Origin: Ceratorhiza oryzae-sativae
Taxonomy: Eukaryota; Basidiomycota; Agaricomycetes; Cantharellales; Ceratobasidiaceae
Reading direction: 5' to 3'
Assembly (NCBI GenBank): GCA_030998015.1
Contig: JARWMV010000252.1
Coordinates: forward strand, 310,001-374,000
Length of the DNA stretch: 64,000 bases
The notes under the pieces were generated by a model. It saw only the letters and a program-made list of their open reading frames with translations. It had not been told where the DNA came from and searched no databases. The first letter of the stretch is position 1; each line of letters starts with the position of its first letter. Of this stretch, positions 1 to 11,061 are shown in pieces. Both the position numbers and the translations under genes were made by a program.

Positions 1-1538
1 CATCCCTCAGCACTTCTGCTTCTCCGGACTGTACGAGCAACGGTGGTAGCCCCTATGAACCAAAGTTGTCAAGATCGACACCGGAGAATATCACTTCTCG
101 ACATACCTTGAAATCTCCAAATAGAGGACTGGCATAAGGATGGGTAACATACTGCTTCATTCCGTCTCCCCATCCGAGGTAGCAAGCGACCGGATTCAGA
201 GGGTCATCCGCGTCTGGACGGGGTACGACATCATATGCCGCATTCGAGTCCCAAGAATCACACGACATGGTCAGATCTGCCCATATGGTATGTTTAGTAT
301 CCTCTTTTGTTCTTGCTCCGATGTCCAGTCGGAACTCACCAACCCAAGGACTAAATAGGATTGCACCGCTCGGCAACTCGTACCCTTCGTCGCGGAGGTA
401 CATGAGCAGCGCAAGGGTGAGTCCTCCGCCTGCTGAATCCCCTGCTACGATGATTCTGGATGGAGGCACATGCAGTTCGTCGGTGAGACGACGGTATGCG
501 TGCACTGCGTCATGAAGTGCACCAGGGAAGCGAGTTTCGGGTGCTAGCCTGTAGTCGACCGCTGTGGCAATCGGTCAGTAACACAGGCCGGGGTAGCACA
601 AGCCCGGACAGACACACCGAACACTCGCGCATCAGCATACTTGGACAAAGGAATGGTAATAAGTCGATGGGTCGCAGCATTGAACACATAGTAGGCTCCT
701 CCATGCAAATAGAGCACCACCCGCTCTGGTACCTTGTGGTTCACATTCGGACCATTCAGCCTTTTGTGATGGAGCCATTGTCGGTTTAGTCTCGTCCAGA
801 GCGCCTTGCCCACGACCCATTCGCCCGACAACTCTCTGGGTTCCTTATTCGAGCCATCAGATTCGGCGCTCCGGGACCCTCCATATTCGAGCTCGTCAAA
901 CGGAGCAAGCAGTCCGCGCAGCTGCCGCGACTGGACTCGAAACGACACGGGCGTCACCAACGCGTCTGGTGGAGGCGGGACCAGAGCTCCGATCTGCATT
1001 AGCAACCGAGCATGGTCTATTCACACATCGGGGTTAGCTGCACATCGAACCAGACGGAGCCGAACTAGATACGCACAATGTCGGTCAGCCTGGAGTGGCG
1101 GCCGACGTTGCGCATAAAACTCGTGATGAGCGTCATCTCTATTCCCCACGACTTTTTACGCGGACCCCAGATGTGATGTGACACAAAGTCGGTCGTCAGG
1201 TCCGCCGCTGTGTGCGCCATAAGCTCGGTGCCACATGCAGATTGGGGATGGTAAAGCTCACCTTTGGCCGCAATAAACATGCCCACGTACCAGAGGTCTG
1301 AGATGCCGATCCCAGGTCGGATGCGCTCCGACAACGCAGGGTCGATCCTGGCCGACGGCGGACAGGCGCCCGAGGGTGTATAGTGAGCGAGGAGCGCCGC
1401 GACCCTGTCCTCCGCCTGTTTCGCCGTAGACGCTTTCGCCTCTGCTTCATACAGCGGGCAGCTGGAGTCGTGGGCACCGCTGCGGGCGCAGGTACAGCGC
1501 GGAGACTGCGTGGCGAACGGCCAGGGGAGCGAGAGCAT
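1..1538 (-). CDS. Alpha/beta hydrolase fold-3 (lipase/esterase-like), 3' end outside window
   Basis: Serine hydrolase of the hormone-sensitive-lipase/alpha-beta hydrolase-3 type; the natural substrate cannot be told. Visible are the oxyanion-hole motif HGGAYY (near 690), the VDYRLAPE block that follows it in this family (about 540-570), and the nucleophile elbow GDSAGG (about 435). The splice pattern is coherent: intron 1017-1072 joins ..RLTDIVHHARLLMQIG, a second joins ARVF to AVDYRLAPE, a third in-frame intron (GTGAGT..CTAAAC..GCAG) lies near 285-350, and a fourth near 50-107 leads into GLPPLLVQSGE at the left edge. The catalytic Asp and His lie beyond position 1. The ATG at 1538 is the best start I see, but the first 30 residues look atypical, so the start may be wrong. 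No signal peptide is obvious. Confidence 0.8.
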
Positions 1539-1771
1539 TGCGGGGGCTGGCGTGGGGAGCGTGTGGGGGCGGGTATATTAGCGTGGTCGTGTGCGCTGGC
1601 GCCGGGAACGAGTCCTGTGACGGCCATTGTGGATGGTGCGTATGATGTTGCACCTTATTTTAATTCACGCGACACTTGCATCACCGCTCACGTAAGCTTT
1701 CTTGCCAGATCAAGTGACCTCGGTTCTAGAGTCTATCTGTCGATCTCCGGCCCGATATCCAATTTATTCTT

Positions 1772-2946
1772 TTATTTATATATTTGGCTACAACTCGCCG
1801 CGGCCTGTCTCAGTCTCTCTTGCTCCTCTCGCATATTCTTCTGCTTCACCTCGCTGTCCAGCGTAAACCTGGACGCCTCGCGCATCGCTTCGCTAGCCTG
1901 CATCGTGTCCATTCCCACCGTCAGCTGGCGATCTGTCCCTGTTTCTTCAACAACAGCCAGGACTTACCCCGGGGTACTTGTTACCCCCCAGAATCGCCAG
2001 GGAAGCAAGCAACTGTTCTTCTGACCATTCTGCCCCGCTCTGAAGCACAGCTCGTAACTGCCTCACCAAGTCCTCGTTGGACACTTTCTTCTGAGCTGTC
2101 CGTACGCGGACCATGTGCTAGATCAACCGCCGTGATCAATTCCATATTTATCGATCTGTCCATATATGAGCGTGACGACACTCACCAGAAGATCGCTCCT
2201 ACCCCTCTTGGCCTTTCTCGGCTCCTTTACTCCCCTTGCCCTCAGGAATGCCCTCAGTCGGTTGTCCGGCCATACCATAAACTCGGCGACGGCATCACTT
2301 GCCCTGTTAAAGTACTTGGCCATCACCTTAAAGACTTCATCCCCCGAAGCTTGTCTCCCCTCTTCCCCATGCCCATTTTGCTCAAGCCACTGGAGCGCCT
2401 CGTCCGGCGTCCATCCATGACAACTGCTCATCTCAGCCATCAAGAAGTTCTGCTCAACCAATCCCAACAACGACTCGCGCGAGAGATTGTACGCCTCTTC
2501 ACGCTGAATAAGCTGGCGCGAAATCTATAATAGATAAATAAAAAGGAAACCCAATCAGCGCAGAACCAGAATGATCGAAGACAGAGGCTGAGACGCGTAC
2601 GAGCCACATTTGGAGCTCCCGGATAGTCCATCGAGTGTACACCGTCTCGTCTTGTTCGAAAAAGTACAGCTCGGGAGATTTTCTAGGTTGTCTGGGCCTT
2701 GCTCGTGCTCTTCGAGCTCGACTTGAGGGTTCAGGATCCCGTTTGCGGAGAGCCAGGCGCGCTGTCGAGTGTCGGCGATCAGCCATGAGCACTAAAGAAG
2801 GTAAACTGGATCCAGACCTTGTCTCCGTCTTTCCAGGTGGACCATATTGGCTCAATCTCAACCGTCGCTGATTCGTCAGAGGCCAGTGCAGTCCCAGTGA
2901 GCCACAACGCAACACCGAGTGCAATGGGAAGTCTGAGCCACTTCAT
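1772..2946 (-). CDS. Msc1/Ish1-like secretory-pathway protein with SAP/LEM-like W-x-D repeats
   Basis: The protein begins MKWLRLPIALGV.., a clear signal peptide ending near ALAS (residues 1-23), so it enters the ER. It carries repeated short helical units of the type W-S/T-x-x-x-L-x-x-WL-x-x-x-G: around IWSTWKDGD..RAWLSANGIL, around YTRWTIRELQMWL, around HGWTPDEALQWLEQNG, and MVWPDNRLRAFLRARGV, ending in an acidic/basic helix. This pattern is known from yeast Msc1 and fission yeast Ish1, ER/nuclear-envelope stress proteins; the function here is inferred. At least four introns are needed (for example about 2461-2521). Between repeats 1 and 2 the reading frame slips by one at the CCC run near 2673, consistent with one missing C. 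The end at 1772 gives a Lys/Glu/Gln-rich tail. Confidence 0.65.
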
Positions 2947-3186
2947 TTCGATGGGGGATCACGCTTTCCGCTCGAGGTGATTAAATATCGAGAGCCAATC
3001 AGCTCGAAAAGGATAAATTGGTGGCGGGGCCAACGTGTTCAGCTGCAATACGGGTATAGATAGGCGTCTACTCAATCTAGACAACGATCGTGCTCGTAGA
3101 TTGTATGCGTAATTCTGTTTACAAAATTGTACGGAGTTACGTTCAATTGAATGCTGAAAGCTAAATGAAAATCCATTCACAAGCTT

Positions 3187-4583
3187 TTAGCTCCCAGTTT
3201 TGGGCACTGGCGGTGCCCTTGCTTGTTCAGGATCAGAAAGCTGCACAACCGGGACCTCCTCGTTTTCTTGGACCAAAATCCAACTCGTTCCACACCCAGC
3301 CCAAACACCCAAAACCGATCTAGGAGATTCGCCCGAACGCTTTTTGAGATCCGGCATGACGAACATCTCTCGGGGTCGCTCGACGTCTTCGGTATGTCCA
3401 AGTCCAAGGTTGCCGTGCTCGTTCCAGCCCCAGCCCCAGACGCCGCGATTGGTGAGGACAAGCGCATGTTCGCTCCCACACGCGAGTTGCCGGAATCCCG
3501 AGCCGCTTGTGGGCATATCGACGAGGGGGCCATAGGAAGCTTCGGACGAAGCTGGGCGCCCGAGCTGGCCGTGGTTCGACTTTCCGCACGAGTCTATTCG
3601 CCATGGTGCGAGCTGCGCATATTTTCCGACGTTGGATTCTGGGTGGGAGATAATGAATGAGGTTGACCATGTACAGCCGATTGTATGCGCGGTATTGGGC
3701 CTTTTGGTTACGTTGGGAAGCGATTGGCAAAGTCGAGCTGGCCGAGACGGGAAGAACCCAGAGGCACGATCCGATGGGTGGAGTGAAGGATGAGCGAGTG
3801 TTGAGCTCCGACGGCAAGTTGAATTGGCCGTTCCTCGTCTCTGTAGATAGCGATCACTTTTGGTTTATCAAATTTGGTGCTGGATTGGGAGGCAACGCGC
3901 AAAGGCTTTTTTACGGGCTTTTTCGGAACGGGGGACGACTCTCCAAGCTGACCGTGCCTACTCGCACCCCAGCCGACTACTGCCGTGTAAGATTTCGACC
4001 CCTCGCCTTCCGAAACCTCGAGGCTTGCAAGAACGTGGTGTTGTCCTGCCACGAGCTCTCGCACCTTTATGCACGATGGGTTACCCGACAGCGCTTGTCC
4101 GAGGCCGACAACCGACGGCTCGGCAGACGGGCTCGAACCCACCCCGCGATCGCCAAAGTCGTCTGCGCCAAACGAGACGATGACGTCCGAGTGATTATCA
4201 TCGTTGTCGCTGAAGCAGACAAAGCTTGTGTTCCAGGTGGCGGCCACATGGGTCGGAAGTAGGCTGTCGTCGATCCGATCAAACGAGAGTTTACGAAAGA
4301 CAGTCGTCGAGGGCACTGGCCCGAGCTGGCCTAGTGAAGAGTCTCCCGAAACCCAGAGTTCATGGTTGTCGAGCAGGACAAGAGTGTGGTTGCTCCCACA
4401 CGCGATGTTCAGAATGCGCGAGGCGCCGGGGGGGAGATGGGTGGTGTCTTTGACCTGGTTCGCAAAGATAACGGGGCTAAATGTATGCTGGTCGTCGCAG
4501 TGCCCGGATCCCAGTTGTCCGCGCGCGTTGGATCCCGCCGCGTAGAGCCGTGGATAAGAGCCAGGCGGGGGCACTGACGACAT
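3187..4583 (-). CDS. RCC1-repeat (beta-propeller) protein, ATS1/RCC1-like
   Basis: The protein is built of RCC1-type blades: YAAGSNARGQLGSG (residues 10-23), IACGSNHTLVLLDNHELW, SGDSSLGQLG, VVGWGASRHGQLG, LAVGAQHSLIL, LACGSEHALVLTNRGVWGWG and WNEHGNLGLGH. Such propellers act as Ran exchange factors or as other scaffolds. The short fungal forms resemble Ats1, so the exact role is open. The ATG at 4583 starts the first blade within ten residues. The frame slips by one near 3717 (..ANRFP/NVTKRPN..); adding one base restores a single continuous coding region to the stop at 3187. That favours a sequence error over a truncated gene. The gene is divergent from the phospholipase C gene at 4784, sharing about 200 bp of upstream sequence. 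Confidence 0.8.
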
Positions 4584-4783
4584 GAGTCAGCAGCACGTGA
4601 CTCGCCCCACCCCGCGCGGCGGTTAGTGGGACTTATAAGTACAACCAGCATCATCCCCCTCTGACCCATAAGCGCACCGGACTCGCGCACGTTTGTTCTC
4701 GACTCAATATTATTGGACATTGCACTCGTTAGCTTCTGATTCTGTGCTATTGCTTGTAGTTGTCGCGGCCTGCTTGTCACCAC

Positions 4784-6420
4784 ATGTCGAACGGTGTAGA
4801 GCTCTCGGGCTCGGGCCCAGTTCCTGCGCATGCCGTCAACATCGACGAACCGTTTGAGATGGATCCCTCGAGCAGGTCTAGAGACACCGAGCTCCGAGTT
4901 TTGACCCTCAACTGCTGGTGAGTTGCCTTTGGAGTCTGTCCTCATAGGGTCGTCTGACCTGATATTCCCCAGGGGATTGAAGTTCGTCTCCAAGGATCGA
5001 GATTTACGTATTAGGGCAATTGGCGAGGAGATCGCCGGCTCTAATTATGACATAGTCGGCTGCAGGAGTTATGGGTGAGGTCTGACTATGACTACATCAA
5101 GAGCAAGGTGAACAGCAAGCTCCCGTACTCCAAGTACTTTTTGAGGTGAGCACAAATTAGCGTAGACCCGGTCATGGCAACGCTCAGCCCGTCTTTAACC
5201 AGTGGTGCACTTGGATCTGGCCTCGCTATATTCTCCCGATTCCCAATCATCTCGACCTCGCTTCATCCCTACTCTCTCTGTGGCTCTCCACTCGATGTCG
5301 GTGGCGGCGACTGGTTCGTGGGCAAAGCTGTGGCCAGTGTATTGCTTGACCACCCGCTATTGGGCGAACTCGAGGTCTTCAACACATGTGAGTGTCTCGG
5401 TTTCCGCTCCCCGGCTCTCAACGGGCTCCTGACATGCCCACTCCCTCGCAGCTGTACGCCAAGGGCGGCGAATCACCTTCCGAGCCCAAATGGCCCACCG
5501 CCTGGTCAACACGTATGAGTTCTCTAGGCGAGTCAATATCTCAGCCTCGCTCGGCCGACATGTTCTGGCCGTCGGCGATTTCAACACTGTTTCAAGTTCG
5601 CCTGCGATGCAGTTCATCTATACCATGACGGGGCTTCGTGATGCTTGGGGATCAACGCATGGAAGCTGGGTGTTGCCGCAGGCCGATGGTGTCCACTCGC
5701 CCCACCATGCTATTAGCGACAGGGGTGTTACGGCTGACTCGCCATTGAACTCGTATTCCAAGGGCAAGGCGAGTTGATCCCACGGCTACCTCGATATACG
5801 CACCTATTTACCATTATTTAGGTGTTCGATGACCATGCTCGTAAATGGCTCGGCAAGCGTCTCGACTACATCCTCTTCCGCCCACCGACCTCTTCTCCTA
5901 CTCGGCCGATCCCTTACGACCATGAACTACGCTGCCGAGACTCCAAGGTTGCGTTCACCCACTACGTCCCTGGGACGGAAAAATCCTTTTCGGACCATTT
6001 TGCCCTCGTTGCGACATTCGACGTTGCGCCATGCAATCCGGCCAATGGGCATGGCGAGCATCGCCCGATTACCCCTCCAAGGGGCACAAGCTATTCGCCT
6101 GCTACGCGAACCGAAGTTTTGGAACGCGCGATCAAGACCATGGGAGCCGCGTATGTATCTGCAAGGCGGGACACGCACAAGAAGCTGTTATCGTTTGTTG
6201 GGCTCGTGGTGCTGCTTATGGCGCTGATCGTCGGCTCGGCGTGGAACCCTGAAAACGCTGCTAATCCCTTGCTTATATTCCTTGGGGCTATGATCACCTG
6301 GGGCGGAACGACGCTCTTGTACGCAGGATTCCTAGGTGGTGGATGGGAAACAGGGCACTCATGCGTGTGACGGAAGAGTTGGAGCTCTTGTTGGAGGCCG
6401 AACGACGAAGGGGGTACTAG
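4784..6420 (+). CDS. ISC1: Inositol phosphosphingolipid phospholipase C / neutral sphingomyelinase (Isc1-like)
   Basis: Member of the endonuclease/exonuclease/phosphatase fold that hydrolyses inositol phosphosphingolipids to ceramide. Seen in order: LRVLTLNCW with a catalytic Asn (residue about 40), the QELW metal-ligand Glu motif, SGLAIFSRFPI, MAHRLVNTYEF, AVGDFNT (Asp/Asn pair), RLDYILFRP, and SFSDHFALVATF with the terminal catalytic His. Two hydrophobic segments follow (around 6190-6240 and 6260-6345), as expected for the membrane anchor of Isc1. Introns are short; the one at about 5769-5821 starts GC rather than GT. Two single-base losses break the frame: near 5060 (GGCTGCAG for IVGLQELW) and in the GGG at 6353 (WETGALMRVTEELELLLEA expected). 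With the second restored, the protein ends at 6420 and not at the premature stop at 6370. Confidence 0.85.
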
Positions 6421-6577
6421 CTTGCTCACGGACTCGCTTTCCTTTTTTAGCCGGTATTGTATATTTAACGTCCGCGTTTGACCACGGGCCCTGTAAAAGT
6501 TGAATTGCCTCTCGATGCATGGTTATATACAGCTACAAACGATATATACAAGAAATAAATATAATGGGTATCACACT

Positions 6578-7914
6578 TTAGCTCCGACCGAACATCAAGC
6601 AGCTTTTTTGGGTGAGAACATATCGGTCAGCGTTTTGCCAGCTTTTGCTTTTTCGCATTTCCTTGGCTCCCCTCTGCGCCTCCGCCGACGTCTGTCCCCA
6701 AAACACACTCCAAAACACCAGCCATCTCAAGAACTTTTGAGCACTGGTTGCAGCTCCCTTGCCGTTCTGGCTAATGAACCCCTTGATTCCGTTCTTTCCA
6801 GCCCCCCGTCCGTCTTCCACGTAGCCCGCGAGCTTTTCGACTTGCATCGGCGGTATATTCAGCACATCCGCTATTTGGGCCCGAGTAAACGATTGGATAA
6901 ACAACCCGTAGAACGTCTGAGGCCGAACGCTCCCAAGGAGACGAGGGAGCTTAAAGAACCGATACGGACGCGCGACGTACTGTACCCGAGGATGAGACGC
7001 CGTCGCTACCGACAAAGTCTCGATGCGCGAAAGATCGAGGCCGATACGAGGAGAGGTGTATATCGGTGCAGAAGCCTTGGTCGATGTAGCTTTTGGCGCC
7101 GGCCGAAGGAACATCCTGCTTGGCGTTTGCTCTTGTCCAAACGCGCTGGTGTCGCCATTCCAACGAGTGCCCACGAGATCTGGAAGTGACTCGGAACCTG
7201 CGGCGCGCAGACTTCGTCCACTAGCAACGAGGGGCCACATGTGACTTTTTGCGTAGAGGTGTTGCGTAGAGCGCGAAGAAGGATCCCCCCGTACGCTACG
7301 GGCGTGTTGGTTGATGTCGTTGGGGAGATCGGTGTTCCGAATGTAAGATCCAAGCCTTTACGTGTTCCGCCTCTAAAGCCAGAGGTTTTGGGAGAAGGGA
7401 GAGGCGCTGTGGACTGTGTGCCCGGAGGAGCGTGGCGAGGCGCTCTATGAAAGTACCTAGAGTCCCTTCAGACAAATGTGATGAACTCGGTTCAGTTCAA
7501 CTCACCAATTACCCCCTTGTCTCTGCTCCTCTGCTGCGTGCGTAAACGGATCGATGTGGCCCGTCGTTTGGTTGTACCAATAAAACTCTACCTCGAGCAG
7601 TTCGTATGCCGAGACGACCGGAGGGGTGGCGCTGCTCGCGACACAAAGATGAAAATCCTGCATGAGCGAGGTAGCAATGGTGGCAAAGTGAGGGCTCAGT
7701 GCCCGGAGCAACATGAGTCATGTCGAGGATATGTTTGAACTGCTCCCTGTTTGTCGTTTTGTGAGAATTTTTAAAAAAAAATAGAGCTCTAGATAGCCAC
7801 TGACATTGGAGTTTGTTCAACCTCAGACACTGAGACTGTCGCATTTCCAGCAACCAACGCCGCGGTTTTTGCTTCGGGCTCTGCATCTGAATCGCTCCTT
7901 GCTCGTTTTGCCAT
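6578..7914 (-). CDS. Conserved fungal protein of unknown function (WYFH / RGGTRKGLDLTFG motifs)
   Basis: I do not recognise a named function. The first exon, from ATG 7914, encodes a Ser/Glu-rich start (MAKRARSDSDAEPE..) and joins through an intron (about 7730-7790, donor GTCAGT) to EQFKHILDMTHV. Then come ALSPHFATIATSLMQDFHL, YELLEVEFYWY, IDPFTH, an intron, NWYFHR, GFRGGTRKGLDLTFG, YGGILLRAL, GPSLLVDEV / LRAAG, DLVGTRWNGDTSAF, RPYRFFKLP and a C-terminal LNIPPMQVEKLAGYVE. The spacing of small conserved blocks looks like an enzyme domain of about 280 residues. Frame slips occur near 7711 and at 7211 (VDEV|LRAAG; one C missing). No signal peptide or membrane segment is seen. Confidence 0.6.
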
Positions 7915-8586
7915 GGTGGAAGGACTGAAGAGGACTGAGCCACCAAATGAGAACCAAGACTCAAAGCGACAGGTGATGGTTGCTGGCGAGCGTTCCCTAA
8001 AAGGGGAGTCGGGCAATGTATTGGCACAAGCGCCAGGTACTAGTACGTAACGTGGCTATATGCGTGTGTTTCATATGAACATTTCCATTCAATTAATCCC
8101 TGTTCTAGTTGACGAAGGGTGACTCGAATGAGCCTAACCATACTAAATTGTAGCTCATTTATTGCTCACTCGTGAAATCCCGCCTTCACGCAAGCCGCTC
8201 CTTGCACGGTATTATTCAGATTGTCAGAGGCTGCTGTATGACAAAGATCTGTGATAAAGCCTGGGGGCGTTGTCAGCATTCACGACAAGTCGTAAGGCCT
8301 TCCAAACGCCCAGTGGAATATTGCGACTGACGCTCAGTCATCTCAGCGGCTAATCATGACAGAACAGCCCACCCTAAGCGCCTGCATTATGAATCCGCAC
8401 CAATCTGACAGAGAGCTTGGGTCACGACTCTAGAAAGTTGGATGGCGCAATACACCTGCAATGAGAAAGCAATTTGATAACGAAAGGTATAAATGTGGCC
8501 ACTGTCGATGGCTCACAGGTCAACCACTCGCCCTTACTCAAGAGCAACATTCTATCCTCCTTTTACACGCTCAACACTTGAACAAC
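7915..8586. other. Divergent intergenic region with promoters of both neighbours
   Basis: About 670 bases between two genes pointing away from each other. Apart from a TATA-like element near 8488, no coding potential, repeat or RNA gene is visible. Confidence 0.5.
8488..8494 (+). promoter_or_regulatory. TATA-like box upstream of NmrA-like gene
   Basis: TATAAAT lies about 93 bases before the ATG at 8587 and is followed by pyrimidine-rich sequence. Position and sequence suit a TATA box; untested. Confidence 0.4.
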
Positions 8587-9790
8587 ATGTCTGCTCAAAT
8601 TATTGTAGTCGCCGGTGCTGGTGGTTACGTTGGTAAAGCCATCACTGACGAGCTCCTCAACGCCAATACTTTTCAGGTTCGAATTTTGACCCGCGAATCT
8701 TCGGTGAGCCCACCACAGTCCTTTTCTCGTTGGAGTATTGAACCATATTGGCAGATTAACACACCGTCCCTTCAAGATTTCAAGAAGCGCGGTGCATCTC
8801 TTCATGCGATTTCTTATGAGGATGAGGCTAGCATCGTCAAGGTTCTTGAAGGCGCCGACGTCGTTATTTCGACCGTCGCTGCCGGCGCTCTGCTTTCAGC
8901 ACAGGTCCGTACCGTGATTAGCTTCAGGTTTTATCCCTGATCATGCTTACAATGAATTACGCAGATTCCTTTGGTCAAAGCGGCCAAAAAGCTGGTGTGA
9001 AGACTTACTTCCCTAGCGAGTTTGGCAGCGTCAGTCACCCCCAATTCTCCATCGGGCCAATTGCATTTAGATCTAACGACTTGAACCGTATAGACTTTCC
9101 AAGATGAAAACCACCCATCTCCCTTAATCCAGGCAAAGAAAACAGTCTTGAAAACTGCTAAAGAGATCGGCCTACCTGTGACTGGGGTTAGCACTGGAGG
9201 GTTCCCCGAGTACTGCTTCATCCCGTATGTTGCAAGCATGCAATATTATATTGTGGTATATGCTAACTGAAAGCCGCACAGTCCTCTTGGATATGACTTT
9301 GCCAATAAAAAGGCCACAATTTGGGGCGATGGCAATGCGAAAAGCACATGGACCACCGTGCGTTCTGTCGCCCAGTGAGTATTGATCCAGCGCGGCTACA
9401 GGAGGTACTGACTCTAACTCCGGTAGATGGGTGGCTAACGTGTTGAAAACTGTGCCGATCGAACAACTCCAAGACAAGCATTTCAACATCCAGGGTAACT
9501 CGCTGTCACCCAACGAGGTCGTGAATCTCTGGGAACAAAAGCACAACGTAGGGCGTTTCTCTTTCGGTCAATGTCTTTCACGCAGATGAAATAACCCCAT
9601 ACACCAGGATAAGCTACAAGTGGATTACCGTCCGTTCAAGGAGCTAGAAGATCGTGTCAAAGCCGACAAAAATGACGTTTTAGCTGTTCTGCTTGAGGAG
9701 TGGCACTCTGGCCGTGGCGAACTTCAGAAGCCACTGAGCAACGATCTATACCCTGGCTGGAAGCCGGAGGCTGTAGAGAGTGTCCTTTAA
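8587..9790 (+). CDS. NmrA-like / isoflavone-reductase-like NAD(P)-binding protein
   Basis: Atypical short-chain dehydrogenase of the NmrA/PCBER group, probably an NAD(P)H-dependent oxidoreductase or redox sensor; the substrate is unknown. The N-terminus has a beta strand and the glycine-rich loop VVAGAGGYVGKAI (residues 6-18), then VRILTRES, the strand ADVVIST, KTYFPSEFG, VTGVSTGGFPEYC and IWGDGNAKSTWTTVRSVAQW, all in family order. The total is about 300 residues, normal for the family. At least five short introns are needed. Within the exon at about 8965-9030 the frame slips by one in the run AAAAA at 8986-8990 (AKKAGVKTYFP expected), consistent with one missing A. The start at 8587 is the first ATG before the Rossmann strand; an upstream ATG at 8461 precedes the TATA-like box and is unlikely. 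Confidence 0.85.
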
Positions 9791-11061
9791 GAAATTGTGA
9801 TCCATTGTATTCTAATGAATGAGGTTTCATGCCATCTGTTCCTCGTAAGCCTTGAACATGAGAGGGAGGTGTTGAGAAAGATAAGCTACGCATATACCCA
9901 GAGGTACTTTATGTGCTTTGTAAGTTCGAGCTCATTACAGCCTACGCCAACCATCCATGTAAAACATGGCCACCCTGAATAAATCACAAGGTACCTAGTA
10001 GAAGTATCAATATTGTTTTCATTTGAATAAACTTACTTTGATTATGCTAAGAGCCACGGCGGCCAAGGATCAGTTATCAAGAGCACTAGACCTGTGGTAA
10101 TCTGGGGACTGGAGGATTGTGATAAATTCTGTCCAATACTTAAATTTGGCTGCGTGAATCTGAACCGCTATCCAAAGCGATCGTAATACACTAAAGCGGT
10201 CGGCCATTTTCTAACCGACCGAGAGCATTTTCAGTGTTGCTCACACTAGGTGAACTTGCGACCATATCGGGTTCTAGGTGCATGTTAGTACAACAACGGG
10301 CAATTGTAGAGCAAATCCTTGGCATAATATTGAATAAATGTAGTTTTCGTCTCCCGTTGCGCCATGTCCAGTGCATTTCCCTCTGAGTGAATTTGTCTGG
10401 ACCCCGCCTTGGAAACCCTACACAGCCAGTCAATCAGAATTTGAGAGCTAGGGTGCCTCGGAGATTTTGGGGACCAATCATGAACGCGCAATAGAACTTG
10501 GCATCAATAGTCGCGCATGGGCGGATGCAGCCAATGGGAAGGAGACACTACAATTTCTCGAGTATCTTTCGGAACGAATTTGCTGGTGGGTGTTTTGCGG
10601 TAATGAGCGCCATTCTGGCTGTTCTAATAGACTGAAATCCATGGTTAGGTCACGTATGATCAGCATTGAGGGTTAGTCTAGTATGACTTTTCCAAGTTCG
10701 GTTACCTGAAAGGGAACTATAACGTACATCCGTCACGGCACGCGGGGGCATTAAGGGATTCTATGATGGGTCCAGCGAATTTCTGCACAGCTCAAGCGAA
10801 CATAGAGTTTAGATCACATCTTACCCGCATATAAAAATCAGATCGCTGGTGCCTTTCGTAGATATCGGCAGTGGCCTTCCTTTGCTACCTAGGAGAAGAT
10901 CTTCACGAATATGTTTATGGGTAGAGCGTATGACACTCAAGACTCGTCCCACTACGCGAAAGGACCAGTAGGACCACCTCAACCGTAGGCTTTCTTTCCC
11001 AAAAACCAATTCACACAGTAGTTAATGTACATTACACCTTAGACTAGGAAGTGAAGCCAGA
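9791..11061. other. Intergenic region, no gene recognised
   Basis: About 1.27 kb. The small open frames here have no recognisable composition or motif, and no tRNA, repeat or element ends are visible. Confidence 0.5.

Noticed and set aside
1784..2530. 248-codon plus-strand open frame
   Set aside because: Antisense to the Msc1/Ish1-like gene; no motif, and Ser/Leu/Arg-rich as expected for a shadow.
5060..6370. Reading the phospholipase C gene as a pseudogene because of frame breaks and the early stop at 6370
   Set aside because: Each break is repaired by one base, and the conserved sequence continues on both sides, as in many other genes here.
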